64,000 nucleotides of DNA from Sphaerisporangium corydalis (GTDB lineage: Bacteria > Actinomycetota > Actinomycetes > Streptosporangiales > Streptosporangiaceae): contig NZ_JANZYP010000060.1 in assembly GCF_025506355.1 (NCBI RefSeq), positions 1 through 64,000 on the forward strand. Direction: 5' to 3'. The notes beneath the pieces were generated by a model. The model saw only the letters and a program-made list of their open reading frames with translations. It did not search any database and was not told the DNA's origin. The translations under genes and the position numbers were made by a program. Below are positions 50,090-58,629 of the stretch, piece by piece. How positions within the stretch are numbered: the first letter of the stretch is position 1; each line of letters opens with the position of its first letter.

Positions 50090-50722
50090 ATGAGACGCGC
50101 CACACTGGCCCTGGTCCTCGCCGTGAGCCTGCCGGCGCTGCCCGCCTGCGCCGCGACGTCCGCCCAAGGGACGACCGCTCAAGGGACGTCGGCCCAAGGG
50201 ACGTCCGCCTCGAGGGCCGCCGCCCCGGAAACGGCCGCCGCCGCCCCGGCGCCCGCCGCGACCGGGCCCGTCAACGCGGCGGACGTGATGTTCCTGCAGA
50301 TGATGATCCCGCACAACCGCCAGGGGATGGAGATGGCCGCCCTGGCCAGGACCCGCGCCGTGCGCGCCGAGGTGAAGGCGCTCGCGGCGGCGATCGAGTC
50401 CACCCAGCGCGACGAGGCGCGCACCATGACCGGGTGGCTGCTCGGCTGGGGGCGCTCCCTGACCGCCGACCCCGCCGCGCACGGCGCCCACGGCGGGCTG
50501 CACGTCACCGACCCCGCCGACATCGCCGCCCTGCGGACGCTGACCGGCGCCGGCTTCGAGACCCGGTTCCTCAATGTGCTACTGGCCCACCAGCACAACG
50601 CCATCGACATGGCGCGCACCGAGGCCGGCACCGGGTCCAGCCCCGAGGTCAAGGACCTCGCGGGCCGGATCGACCGGTCCCGCACGGCCGAGGTCGGGCA
50701 GCTCCTGCGGGAGCTGAGCTGA
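50090..50722 (+). CDS. DUF305 lipoprotein
   Basis: A 210-residue lipoprotein with lipobox LPAC and lipidated Cys20. Residues 24-40 are short repeats (AQGTTAQGTSAQGTSA) encoded by a 15-bp DNA repeat. The DUF305 domain follows: ADVMFLQMMIPHNRQGMEMAALA and FLNVLLAHQHNAIDMARTEA, both with His-x-x-x-x-x-Met pairs as in the copper-linked ferritin-like fold of this family. The MMxPHHxxAIxMA pattern suggests metal binding at the membrane surface. The LPMO gene next to it also needs copper, but a link is speculation. Confidence 0.88.
   Translation: MRRATLALVLAVSLPALPACAATSAQGTTAQGTSAQGTSASRAAAPETAAAAPAPAATGPVNAADVMFLQMMIPHNRQGMEMAALARTRAVRAEVKALAAAIESTQRDEARTMTGWLLGWGRSLTADPAAHGAHGGLHVTDPADIAALRTLTGAGFETRFLNVLLAHQHNAIDMARTEAGTGSSPEVKDLAGRIDRSRTAEVGQLLRELS
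50155..50210 (+). repeat. 15-bp in-frame repeat in the DUF305 gene
   Basis: GGGACGTCGGCCCAA-type units recur every 15 bases, encoding AQGTS. About three and a half copies, two almost identical. The domain itself is not affected. Confidence 0.75.
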
Positions 50723-50752
50723 CCGCGCCGGCCGTGCGGGACGGTTCCCGTC

Positions 50753-53524
50753 CTAGACGGGGGTGACGGTGTAGGTCGACCCCGCCTGGGTGGCGAAGGT
50801 CACGACGTCCCCGCTGACGCTCGGGGCGACGGTCCCGCCGCCCACGCGGGCGATCGTCACCGACCGGCCCGGCCACGGGTTGACGAACCGGACGGTCTTG
50901 CCGGCCTCGCTGGTGATGTCCACGTACCCCACCTGCGAGCCGCTCCGCGAACTGGAGACGACCAGGCCGTCCTTCGCGCGCAGCTTCACGAACGAGCCGC
51001 TCTTACCCGACGGCCACACCGGGAAGAACCGCAGGATCCCGCCGTCGCTCTGCAGGAGCATGTCGTTCACCGCCTCGACGGCGCCCGCCTTCTCCAGCCC
51101 GTGGTTCGGGTCGGTCATCCGCAGGTTGGGCGCCATCCGCCCGTTGATCTGTCCCTTCAGCCGGTCGACGAGGCTCTGCGCTGGGTAGCCCACGCGGGCC
51201 GCCTGGGTGAACACCTTCGGGAAGCTGTTGTCCTGCCCCCAGGAGTTCATGGCGTCCAGCGTGGTGATGGCCACCTGCCGGTCGGCGGCCGGCGAGTTGA
51301 TGCCGAGCACCTCGCCCGGGTGGATGAACTCCAGGTTGACGGTGTTGTCGCCCGGGTGGATGTCCCGGGTGTCGCCGCCGCTGATGGTGCCGGGGTCGGC
51401 CAGGGCGTACACGGTCTGGCCGTTGTAGGTGGACCGGGGGATGGGCGCCAGGCGCGTCAGGATGTTCTGCCAGGTCGTGCGGAGCGAGGCGTCCACGTTC
51501 AGCTCGGTGCTCGCGCTGATCAGCGAGGTCAGCAGGTGCTTGAGCATGCCGAGGTCAGGGCTGGAGTTCCGGCCCCACAGGCCCTCGTGCGGCCCGGACC
51601 ACAGCGTGTAGCGCTGGGCCCCGGAGTCGAACTCCAGGTAGTTCTGGAAGAACGCGGCCACCTCCTTCATGAAGGGGTAGGCCTTGCCCGACAGGAAGTT
51701 CCGGTCCTGGGTGTACTCGTAGTAGGAGATGTACTGCGTGACGGTGAACAGCGAGTTGCCCACCTGCTGGTGGTAGTTGTCGTCGGCGGTCGCGCCGAAC
51801 GGGGCGATGCCGACGGGGAACAGCACCCCGCTCGGCACCCCGCCGCTGGGGAACCGCCTGCTGATGTAGTCGGGCTTGACCCGGTTGAGGTCCTGCTGTG
51901 CGCGCCGCCTGGCCTCGGGCAGGTAGGCCGCCACCAGGTCGTAGTACGGCAGGGCCAGCTCGGGCCGGTTGCTGGAGTAGGCGCTGTAGAAGTTGGCCAT
52001 CCAGTTGTAGTTGAGGTGCATGTCGCCGTTGAACTGCGGGAAGTCGGTCGTCGCCCACAGGCCGTACAGCCCCGGTGCGGTCTTGCCGGCGCGGCTGGCC
52101 GAGCCGAGCAGGTAGAGCGCTCCGTAGTAGTACTTCTCGAGCACGTCGTCGTCGAGGTCGACGTAGGACTTCAGCCAGTACTGCTTCCACCACTCGACAT
52201 GGCTGGTGTACAGCGTGTCGAGCGACCCGGCGTTCTGCGCCTCGGCCACGGTCCTGGCCGAGGGGGCCGGGTCGGCCGGGTTCTGGCCGCCGCCGGCGAC
52301 GCCGGTGACGACGCTCACCGTCTGCCCGGCCGGCAGGTCGAAGACGATCTTCCCGGCGGCGCCGCTCGCGGTCGGCGTGCCCACCTGGGCGCCGCCGACG
52401 ATGCGGGTGGCCAGCGAGGCGCGGGACACCCACCGCGAACCGGCCGCCGTCTGGCGGGTCGCCCATACGGTGTTGCCCGAGACGCCGGAGGTGCTGGTGA
52501 AGCCCGAGCGCGGGTCGGGCGAGCCGGTTGAGGTCTGCGCCTGCAGCCGCACGGTGGCCGAGCCGAGCGACCGGATCCGCGTCACGATCACGTTGGAGGT
52601 GGGCGCGGTCCAGGTGCTCATCGACACCGGGGTGCCGCCGATCGTCATCGAGGTGTCGACGTCACCCTTGAGGATGTTCTGCTCCTCGGTGAAGGACCCG
52701 GACGGCGGGGTGGTGGTGCCGCCCGCGTACAGCTCGAACTGGCCGATGCGCGCGCGGGGGTTGCTGACGGAGTCGGAGGTGGTGCCCTGGGTGGGCTCGG
52801 TGAGGGTCAGCCGGACGTACCGGACGTTCTGCGAGCCGATGGTGCGGTCGGTGACGTTCGCGGTGTTGTTGCTCACCGTGTCCACCGTGGTCCAGGTGGA
52901 GTTGTTGGAACTGACCGCCAGGGAGAAGTTCTTGCTGTTGTTGGCGGTCTCGGCCGGCCGGGCGGCGGCGTCGTGCCGCAGGACGTACCGGGTGAAGGTC
53001 TTGGCGGTGCCGAGGTCCAGGGTGAGGGTCTGCGGCTTGCCGATGGCGGAGACCCACCCCTCGTAACCGCTTCCCCACTGGCCGTTGACGGCCCGGGACG
53101 GCGGGAAGTTGCCGTCGGAGCTGGAGGCGGTCGCGGTCGCGCCGAGCGCCAGGTTGGACGACGAGCCGGTGCCCCCGGCCGGGGTGATGGACACCGCGCC
53201 GAGCGACACAAGCGAGGGACCGGGGTTGCCGGTCCAGAAGTCGCCCTTGGAGACGTAGAAGGTCTTGTACCCGTCTCCGCCGCCCGAGGTGACGCCGATG
53301 TCGCCGTTGCCGAGCAGCGCGGTGTCGGGCATCGTGCGGCTGACCGAGTTGGTGTACGCCTGGTTGGTCCACCGGCCCTTGATCGCGCCGACGAGCTGCT
53401 GCACCTGCGTCCACTGCTGGTCCGGTGTCGGGGTGGCGGCGGAGGCGGGTGGCGCGGTCAGCAGGCCGCCGGCGAGCGCGGCGGCCAGCGCCGCCGCGAG
53501 GATGGTGCGTCGGGGGGGTTTCAT
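50753..53524 (-). CDS. Secreted GH95-like glycoside hydrolase with inserted F5/8 type C domain
   Basis: A 923-residue protein with signal peptide (1-29, ending ASAA). The N-terminal GH95-type domain (WTNQAYTNSVSRTMPDTALLGNGDIGV) is interrupted after about residue 120 by an F5/8 type C domain (NLALGATATASSSDGNFPPSRAVNGQWGS to ARIGQFELYAGG). The catalytic alpha/alpha barrel follows, with GLYGLWATTDFPQFNGDMHLNYNWMANF, LFPVGIAPFG, QVGNSLFTVTQYISYYEYT and WSGPHEGLW. GH95 enzymes remove alpha-L-fucose or alpha-L-galactose. The sequence is a distant member, so specificity is open. It is the last gene of a LacI-controlled importer operon, 60 bases after the permease stop. Confidence 0.82.
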   Translation of the reverse strand: MKPPRRTILAAALAAALAGGLLTAPPASAATPTPDQQWTQVQQLVGAIKGRWTNQAYTNSVSRTMPDTALLGNGDIGVTSGGGDGYKTFYVSKGDFWTGNPGPSLVSLGAVSITPAGGTGSSSNLALGATATASSSDGNFPPSRAVNGQWGSGYEGWVSAIGKPQTLTLDLGTAKTFTRYVLRHDAAARPAETANNSKNFSLAVSSNNSTWTTVDTVSNNTANVTDRTIGSQNVRYVRLTLTEPTQGTTSDSVSNPRARIGQFELYAGGTTTPPSGSFTEEQNILKGDVDTSMTIGGTPVSMSTWTAPTSNVIVTRIRSLGSATVRLQAQTSTGSPDPRSGFTSTSGVSGNTVWATRQTAAGSRWVSRASLATRIVGGAQVGTPTASGAAGKIVFDLPAGQTVSVVTGVAGGGQNPADPAPSARTVAEAQNAGSLDTLYTSHVEWWKQYWLKSYVDLDDDVLEKYYYGALYLLGSASRAGKTAPGLYGLWATTDFPQFNGDMHLNYNWMANFYSAYSSNRPELALPYYDLVAAYLPEARRRAQQDLNRVKPDYISRRFPSGGVPSGVLFPVGIAPFGATADDNYHQQVGNSLFTVTQYISYYEYTQDRNFLSGKAYPFMKEVAAFFQNYLEFDSGAQRYTLWSGPHEGLWGRNSSPDLGMLKHLLTSLISASTELNVDASLRTTWQNILTRLAPIPRSTYNGQTVYALADPGTISGGDTRDIHPGDNTVNLEFIHPGEVLGINSPAADRQVAITTLDAMNSWGQDNSFPKVFTQAARVGYPAQSLVDRLKGQINGRMAPNLRMTDPNHGLEKAGAVEAVNDMLLQSDGGILRFFPVWPSGKSGSFVKLRAKDGLVVSSSRSGSQVGYVDITSEAGKTVRFVNPWPGRSVTIARVGGGTVAPSVSGDVVTFATQAGSTYTVTPV

Positions 53525-53584
53525 GGATGCCTTTCCGTGGGCTGAGGGGGATGGCCCGAGGTGGCAGATAGGGGAGCGTGCCGG

Positions 53585-54418
53585 CTATCCCTTGACGGCT
53601 CCTCCGGTCAGGCCCTTCACGAAGTTCTTCTGAAGGACCAGGTAGAACAGCAGGATCGGCAGCGTGGCCAGGAACATGAACGCGAACACGGAGCCGAAGT
53701 CGGATTGGTACTGGCCGATCGCCCGGTAGACGCCGACCGTCACGGTGGTGCCGCTGTCAGGGCCGAGGATGATCAGCGGCGTCAGGAAGTCGTTCCAGAT
53801 CCACACTCCCAGGAAGATCAGGACGCTGGCCGACGCGGGGCGCAGCAGGGGGAAGACCACCTGCCAGAACACCCGCATCTTGCCCGCGCCGTCCAGTTCG
53901 GCGGCCTCCTCCAGCTCCAGCGGGACGCTCCGGACGAACCCCATGAACAGCAGGACGCCGAAGGGCACGTAGTAGCCGACGTTGACCAGGACCAGGCCTT
54001 GCAGGGTCGTCATCAGGCCGAGCGACTTGAGGACGATCGTGATCGGCGCCAGGATCACCGGCGCCGGGATCATGAGCCCGCACAGCAGCGTCACCAGGGT
54101 GATCTTGGCGAGCACGTGCCGCGACCGGGCCAGGTAGTGGCCGAGCATCGCAGAAAGGACGGTCAGGACGGTGATGGACAGGGCCGTCACCGCGACGCTG
54201 TTGATCAGGCCGTAGGTGAACAGGTGGTCGGGCCGCGACAGCACCGCCGAGATGTTGTCCAGCGTCGGGGGCAGGGGCAGCGCCGCCGGGTGCGGGACGA
54301 TGTCGGCGCCCGGCTTGAAGACGTTGACCAGCACCAGGTAGAGCGGCAGGAAGAACACCGCCCCGACGAACACCGCGACCAGCGGCCGCAGCCAGGCGTG
54401 CGTCCTGGCGTCGATCAT
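53585..54418 (-). CDS. Sugar ABC permease, CUT1 MalG type
   Basis: Begins at ATG 54418, overlapping the preceding permease stop (ATGA); 277 residues, six helices. The start WLRPLVAVFVGAVFFLPLYLVLVNVFKPG and the EAA loop LELEEAAELDGAGKMRVFWQVVFPLLRP are typical. It pairs with the upstream permease. As in the other importer here, no ATPase gene is present, which suits a shared MsiK-type ATPase. Confidence 0.9.
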   Translation of the reverse strand: MIDARTHAWLRPLVAVFVGAVFFLPLYLVLVNVFKPGADIVPHPAALPLPPTLDNISAVLSRPDHLFTYGLINSVAVTALSITVLTVLSAMLGHYLARSRHVLAKITLVTLLCGLMIPAPVILAPITIVLKSLGLMTTLQGLVLVNVGYYVPFGVLLFMGFVRSVPLELEEAAELDGAGKMRVFWQVVFPLLRPASASVLIFLGVWIWNDFLTPLIILGPDSGTTVTVGVYRAIGQYQSDFGSVFAFMFLATLPILLFYLVLQKNFVKGLTGGAVKG

Positions 54419-55389
54419 CGCGTCACCTCGCGTCGCTGCAGCGTCCTGAGCACGGCCACCGAGACGCTCGCGACCAGCAGGAGCATCACCATCGCCATCG
54501 CCGAGGAGTAGCCGACGTGGTTGCCGTTGAAGGCGGTCTGGACGACGTGGAAGGCCATGGTCGCGGTGGTGCCGGTCCCCGGGCCGCCGTTGGTGATGAC
54601 CTGGATCTGGTCGTAGGCCTTGAAGCCGGTGATCAGCAGCATCACCGTGTTGATCGTCAGCGCCGGGGCGATCATGGGCCAGGTGACGTTGCGGAACCGT
54701 GCCATCGGGCCGCACCCGTCGATGGCCGCCGCCTCCTGCAGCTCGCGCGGCACGCCCTGCAGCGCGGCGAGGTACACCACGACGCAGAACCCCAGCATCT
54801 GCCAGGTGATGATCCAGGCGATCGAGTACAGCGCGATGCCGGGATCCGACAGCCACCCGGGCGGACGCTCGACGCCGAGTCCGCGCAGCGCGGAGTTCAG
54901 CAGGCCGTCGTCGCGGAGCACGGCCTGCCAGATCACGCTGATCACCACCGAGCTGAGCACCACCGGGGTGAAGAACATCCCGCGCAGGGTGAGGTACAGC
55001 GCCGTCGCCCGGTCGAGCAGCATGGCGATCAGCAGGCCGCCGGCGTTGGCCAGCAGCGTCACGATCACGGTGATCACCAGCGTGTTGCCGAGCGACTGCA
55101 GGAACTCCGGGTCGGTGGCCAGCTCGGTGTAGTTGCGCAGGCCCACCCACCGCGTCGGCGGGTTGAACGGGTTGCGGTTGGTGAAGCCGTAGTACGCCGT
55201 CATGACGATCGGGATCAGGACGAACAGCACGTAGGCCAGCAGGCCGGGGAGGACGAACAGGGCCAGCCGCCCCAGCTTCGGGCCGAGGCGCGCCCTGCGG
55301 GAGGGGCGCCCCCGCCCAGCGGCACGGGCGCCGCCGCGCGGGGGAGGGGTCGCGGCGCGGGCGCGTACCCGGTGTTCGATGTCGGTCAT
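54415..55389 (-). CDS. Sugar ABC permease, CUT1 MalF type
   Basis: A 324-residue permease with a basic 40-residue cytoplasmic leader rich in Arg/Gly/Ala/Pro, then six helices starting LALFVLPGLLAYVLFVLIPIV. The EAA loop is ELQEAAAIDGCGPMARFRNVTWPMIAP. A GGPGTGTTATMAFHVVQTAF segment precedes the last helix. It lies 16 bases after the binding-protein stop, in the same operon. Confidence 0.9.
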   Translation of the reverse strand: MTDIEHRVRARAATPPPRGGARAAGRGRPSRRARLGPKLGRLALFVLPGLLAYVLFVLIPIVMTAYYGFTNRNPFNPPTRWVGLRNYTELATDPEFLQSLGNTLVITVIVTLLANAGGLLIAMLLDRATALYLTLRGMFFTPVVLSSVVISVIWQAVLRDDGLLNSALRGLGVERPPGWLSDPGIALYSIAWIITWQMLGFCVVVYLAALQGVPRELQEAAAIDGCGPMARFRNVTWPMIAPALTINTVMLLITGFKAYDQIQVITNGGPGTGTTATMAFHVVQTAFNGNHVGYSSAMAMVMLLLVASVSVAVLRTLQRREVTR

Positions 55390-55405
55390 GGATGCGTGCC
55401 CGGCC

Positions 55406-56692
55406 CTACTGGGTGGCCTTGGTCCACTGGTCGTCGAGGTAGGCCGAGAACTCGGCGGCCGACTTCTTGCCGGTGATCAGGTCCTGGACGGCGAGCGCGG
55501 CCTTGTCGGCCAGGCCGGGCGGCAGCGAGCCGTCGCCGGTCTCCTGCGAGAAGGCGTTCACGATGGAGCCGTCCTTCATGCCCTGCTGGTAGATGGCGAC
55601 GGTCGCGTTGTAGACCGGGCCCATGTCCGAGGGCGGGACGTAGCCCTTGATCGCCGGGATGGAGCCGTCGGCCTTGACGAAGGCGTCGTTGTTCTCCTTG
55701 TCCTCGTCGAAGGCCAGCGCCCACTTCTTGGCCAGGTCCACGTCGGCCGCCTTGGCGCTGACCGAGGTGCCGCCGCCGGTGAAGGTCGGGGTGACGGGCG
55801 CGCCGTCGTCGGACGGCCAGGGGAAGGCGCCGATCTCGAACGGGGGCTTGGTGTTGTCGGCGGAGGTCGCGAACCACGAGCCCATGGGGTACATGGCGCC
55901 CTTGGCGTCGCGGAAGGCCTGCTCGGAGTCGGCGTAGGACCGGCTCAGGCCCGCCGGGTCGATGTAGCCCTGCTCGGCCAGGTCGGCGACCTTCTGGGCG
56001 GCCTTGGTGAAGTCGGCGTCCTTGAAGGCGACGCTGCCGGCGGCGCGCCGGGTCAGCCAGTCGGGGGTCTTGCTGTACACGTCGGTGGCGATCGTGCCGG
56101 TCAGCGGGTACATGTCGGCCCAGGTGTCGGCGCCGCCGCCGCCGACCACGAACGGGGTGACGCCCTTGGCCTTGAGCTTGGCGCTGACGTCCAGCAGTTC
56201 CTTGTACGTCTTGGGCGTCGCGGTGATCCCCGCCTTGGCGAAGGCGTCCTTGTTGTAGTAGATCACCGGGATGACCTGCGTGTTGTACGGCAACTGGTAG
56301 ATCTTGCCGTCGACGGCGCCCGCCGTCGGCGCGATGAAGTTCTTCAGCTCCTCACCGGTGAAAGCGGCCAGCTTGCCCGCCTGGGCGAAACCGGCGGGGT
56401 TGACCGACTGCAGGATGTCGGGGAGGTTGCCCGAGGCGTCGAGCTGCTTGGCGTAGCCCGTGCGGTCGACGTTGGGGGTCACCAGCTTCTTGATGGTCAC
56501 CCCGGGCACCTTGGCCGAGGCCCTGGCGATGGCGGCGTCCCAGAACTTCGCGTCCAGGTTCGGCGTCTCGAACACGAGGAACGTCAGCGTCACCTTGCCG
56601 CCCGCCGAAGGGGCGGCGGCCGGTTCGGCGCCCACCCCGCACCCGGTCGCGGCCAGCGTCGCGACCAGGCAGAAAATCATGGATCTGCGCAC
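55406..56692 (-). CDS. Sugar-binding lipoprotein of LacI-controlled importer
   Basis: A 428-residue solute-binding protein. The lipobox ATGC gives lipidated Cys18. Class features are KVTLTFLVFETPNLDAKFWDAAIARASAKVPGV, YQLPYNTQVIPVIYYNKDAFAKAGI, FRDAKGAMYPMGSWF, and FAFDEDKENN-like FDEDKENNDAFVKADGSIPA. It is first in the operon and sits 48 bases downstream of a perfect LacI-type palindrome, so it is probably induced by its sugar. The downstream GH95-like enzyme hints at a fucose- or galactose-containing glycan. Confidence 0.9.
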   Translation of the reverse strand: MRRSMIFCLVATLAATGCGVGAEPAAAPSAGGKVTLTFLVFETPNLDAKFWDAAIARASAKVPGVTIKKLVTPNVDRTGYAKQLDASGNLPDILQSVNPAGFAQAGKLAAFTGEELKNFIAPTAGAVDGKIYQLPYNTQVIPVIYYNKDAFAKAGITATPKTYKELLDVSAKLKAKGVTPFVVGGGGADTWADMYPLTGTIATDVYSKTPDWLTRRAAGSVAFKDADFTKAAQKVADLAEQGYIDPAGLSRSYADSEQAFRDAKGAMYPMGSWFATSADNTKPPFEIGAFPWPSDDGAPVTPTFTGGGTSVSAKAADVDLAKKWALAFDEDKENNDAFVKADGSIPAIKGYVPPSDMGPVYNATVAIYQQGMKDGSIVNAFSQETGDGSLPPGLADKAALAVQDLITGKKSAAEFSAYLDDQWTKATQ

Positions 56693-56740
56693 GGCACAGC
56701 CTCCTTCGCGCCAGTTTTCGGCTACCCGAAGCTGGACTGA

Positions 56741-56752
56741 GATAACGTTATC
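56741..56752. promoter_or_regulatory. LacI-type operator GATAACGTTATC
   Basis: A perfect 12-bp palindrome with central CG, in the space between the importer operon (minus) and the divergent lacI gene (plus). Its position 48 bases before the binding-protein start suits repression of the operon. Confidence 0.75.
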
Positions 56753-56875
56753 CCGAAGGTAGAGTGTTACCGCCAGGTTTCAAGAGCGAGGTAGGCAACA
56801 AATGGGTCACGGCGTCGGCAGCACCCCCCGCTGGCCAGGAGCGGCGCTCCCGCCGGAGACGACCTCACAGGGGGG

Positions 56876-57883
56876 ATGGTGACCCGGCGCCCCCGCCGCC
56901 CGACGATGGTCGACGTCGCGCGCGAGGCGGGGGTGGCGCTGCGCACGGTGTCGCGCGTCGTCAACGACGACGCGACCGTGGGCGCCGAGCTCGCCGAACG
57001 GGTGCGCGCCGCCATCGCCGCCCTGGACTACCGCCCCGACGAGCGCGCGCGCCACCTGCGGCTCGGCGTCACCGGCACCCTCGGCGCCGCCGTCCGGCAG
57101 CTCTCCCACGTCAACCCCGTGCTGCGGGCCGTCGAGCGGGCCGCGCGCGCGGCCGGGCTGATGGTGCTGGCCGCCTCCACCGAGGACGACGAGGTGCTCG
57201 AACGGCACGTCGTGGAGTCCATGTGCCGGCGGCGCTTCGACGGCATCATCCTGGAACCGATCGGCGAGGACCACGGCTATCTGCTCCCCGAGCTGGCGGC
57301 GGGCCTGTCCCTGGTCGCGGTCGACCGGCCCGTCCTCGGGCTCGACGTCGACTGCGTGATCTCCGACAACGTCGCCGGGATAAGGACCGCCTTCGCCCAC
57401 CTTGTGGCGCACGGGCACGACCGCGTCGCCTACATCGGCGACGACGAGCGCATCTACACCGCGCACGAGCGCGCGACGGCGTTCCGCGCCTGCGCCGCCG
57501 CGCACGGGGGGCCGGTCGACGCGATGGTGCACACCGGCCGCATCGAGCCCGGCCGGATCACCTCGGCCGTGCGCGCCGCCCTCGCCGGCCCGGCCCCGGC
57601 GACCGCGATCGTCACCGGCAACGCGAGCATCAGCGTGGAGGTGCTGCGGCGGCTCGGGGCCGACTCGCGGAAGGTCGCCATCGTCGGGTTCGACGACTCC
57701 GAGCTGGCCACCCTGCTGCGCCCGGACCTCACCGTGGTGGCCCAGGACGACACGGCGATCGGCGGCACCGCGATCGACCTGCTGCGCGCCCGCATCGCCG
57801 ACCCCGCGCGCCCGGTCAGCCGGGTGACCGTCCCGGTGGAGCTGGTCCGGCGAGGCTCCGGCGAGCTGCCCCCCATCTCCTGA
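56876..57883 (+). CDS. LacI-family repressor
   Basis: A 335-residue regulator. The HTH and hinge are classical (TMVDVAREAGVALRTVSRVVNDDATVGAELAERVRAAIAALDYRPDERARHL), followed by a periplasmic-binding-fold sensor (FDGIILEPIGEDHG, VDRPVLGLDVDCVISDNVAG, HGHDRVAYIGDDERIYTAHERATAFRA, AIVGFDDSELATLLRPDLTVVAQD). The ATG at 56876 directly follows a run of six G; GTG 56879 is an equal alternative. It probably binds GATAACGTTATC and releases it on binding an imported sugar. Confidence 0.92.
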   Translation: MVTRRPRRPTMVDVAREAGVALRTVSRVVNDDATVGAELAERVRAAIAALDYRPDERARHLRLGVTGTLGAAVRQLSHVNPVLRAVERAARAAGLMVLAASTEDDEVLERHVVESMCRRRFDGIILEPIGEDHGYLLPELAAGLSLVAVDRPVLGLDVDCVISDNVAGIRTAFAHLVAHGHDRVAYIGDDERIYTAHERATAFRACAAAHGGPVDAMVHTGRIEPGRITSAVRAALAGPAPATAIVTGNASISVEVLRRLGADSRKVAIVGFDDSELATLLRPDLTVVAQDDTAIGGTAIDLLRARIADPARPVSRVTVPVELVRRGSGELPPIS

Positions 57884-57909
57884 CCCGCCTCCGCCCTGCC
57901 AGGGCTGCG

Positions 57910-58040
57910 GCGAGACGCCTGCCGCCCCTGTGCGTCCGGCCCACCCGGGGCGCGGTGAGACGCCTGCCGTCCCCGCGCCTCCGGCCTGCTGGGGTCTGCC
58001 GCCGCCCCGGGCCGCCCCGCGCGTCCGGCCTACCGGGGGA
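57910..58040. repeat. About 45-bp degenerate tandem repeat, 3 copies
   Basis: GAGACGCCTGCCG at 57912 recurs at 57957, and CCGGCC(C/T) marks lie at 57936, 57981 and 58025, spaced 44-45 bases. Copies are diverged. The repeat occupies most of the spacer after the lacI gene. Confidence 0.65.
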
Positions 58041-58105
58041 TCGGGCGGCGGCGATACGATGGGACGCTCGCCGATCCGTCCGTTCGCCTCGCGGAAGGTG
58101 TTCTC

Positions 58106-58480
58106 GTGACCACCGCAGTCCAGCTCGATCCCCACCCCGACGACACGCTCCCGCGCACGCTCATCGTCGCGCTGAGCGGGGAGCTGGACTACACCAACGC
58201 CGAGCAGCTGCGGCAGCAGGCCGTGTCCCATCTCACCCCCGACCACCGCAACATGGTGCTCGACCTGGCCGGCCTGACCTTCTGCGACTCCACCGGCATC
58301 CGCATCTTCCTGGCCCTGCGCACGCTGATCACCGACCGGGGCGGCGTGATCTCCCTGACCGACCTGCATCCCCGCCTGTCCCGGGTCTTCCAGACGACCG
58401 GCCTGGTGAAGTTCTTCGCCGTGCAGCCCACCCGCGCCGACGCGCTGGCCGAGCTGCGCGCCCAGCCGTCCCCCCGCTAG
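58106..58480 (+). CDS. STAS-domain anti-sigma factor antagonist
   Basis: Starts at GTG 58106, after GGAAGG; 124 residues forming one STAS domain: LIVALSGELDYTNAEQLRQQ, NMVLDLAGLTFCDSTGIRIFLAL with the phosphorylatable Ser in CDSTG, and the GGVISLTDLHPRLSRVFQTTGLVKFF helix-strand end. Unphosphorylated antagonists bind an anti-sigma kinase and free a stress or development sigma factor. The HATPase gene 150 bases downstream is a natural partner. No sigma factor is adjacent. Confidence 0.9.
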   Translation: MTTAVQLDPHPDDTLPRTLIVALSGELDYTNAEQLRQQAVSHLTPDHRNMVLDLAGLTFCDSTGIRIFLALRTLITDRGGVISLTDLHPRLSRVFQTTGLVKFFAVQPTRADALAELRAQPSPR

Positions 58481-58504
58481 GGCGGCGCCCGCCGGGCGTC
58501 CGAT

Positions 58505-58528
58505 GGTTAACGCGGGCACACCGGGTAG
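58505..58528 (+). promoter_or_regulatory. SigB-like stress promoter
   Basis: GGTTAA (58505-58510) and GGGTAG (58523-58528) are separated by 12 bases. This fits the GTTT/GTTAA-N12-16-GGGTA consensus of SigB-class stress sigma factors in actinomycetes. It lies about 100 bases before the HATPase gene. Confidence 0.55.
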
Positions 58529-58629
58529 GGCTCAGGGTGTAGCTTCTCTGCAACCGCCCTGTTTCTGGTAGGCGAGTCGGTAGCCCCCCGGTGAGATCCA
58601 GATACGGCATTCACCCCAAGGGAAAACGC

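Noticed and set aside
49000-50103. Upstream extension of the SARP frame to 1048 codons
   Set aside because: The extension runs antisense through the LPMO gene and lacks any domain; the SARP winged helix begins only after 48987.
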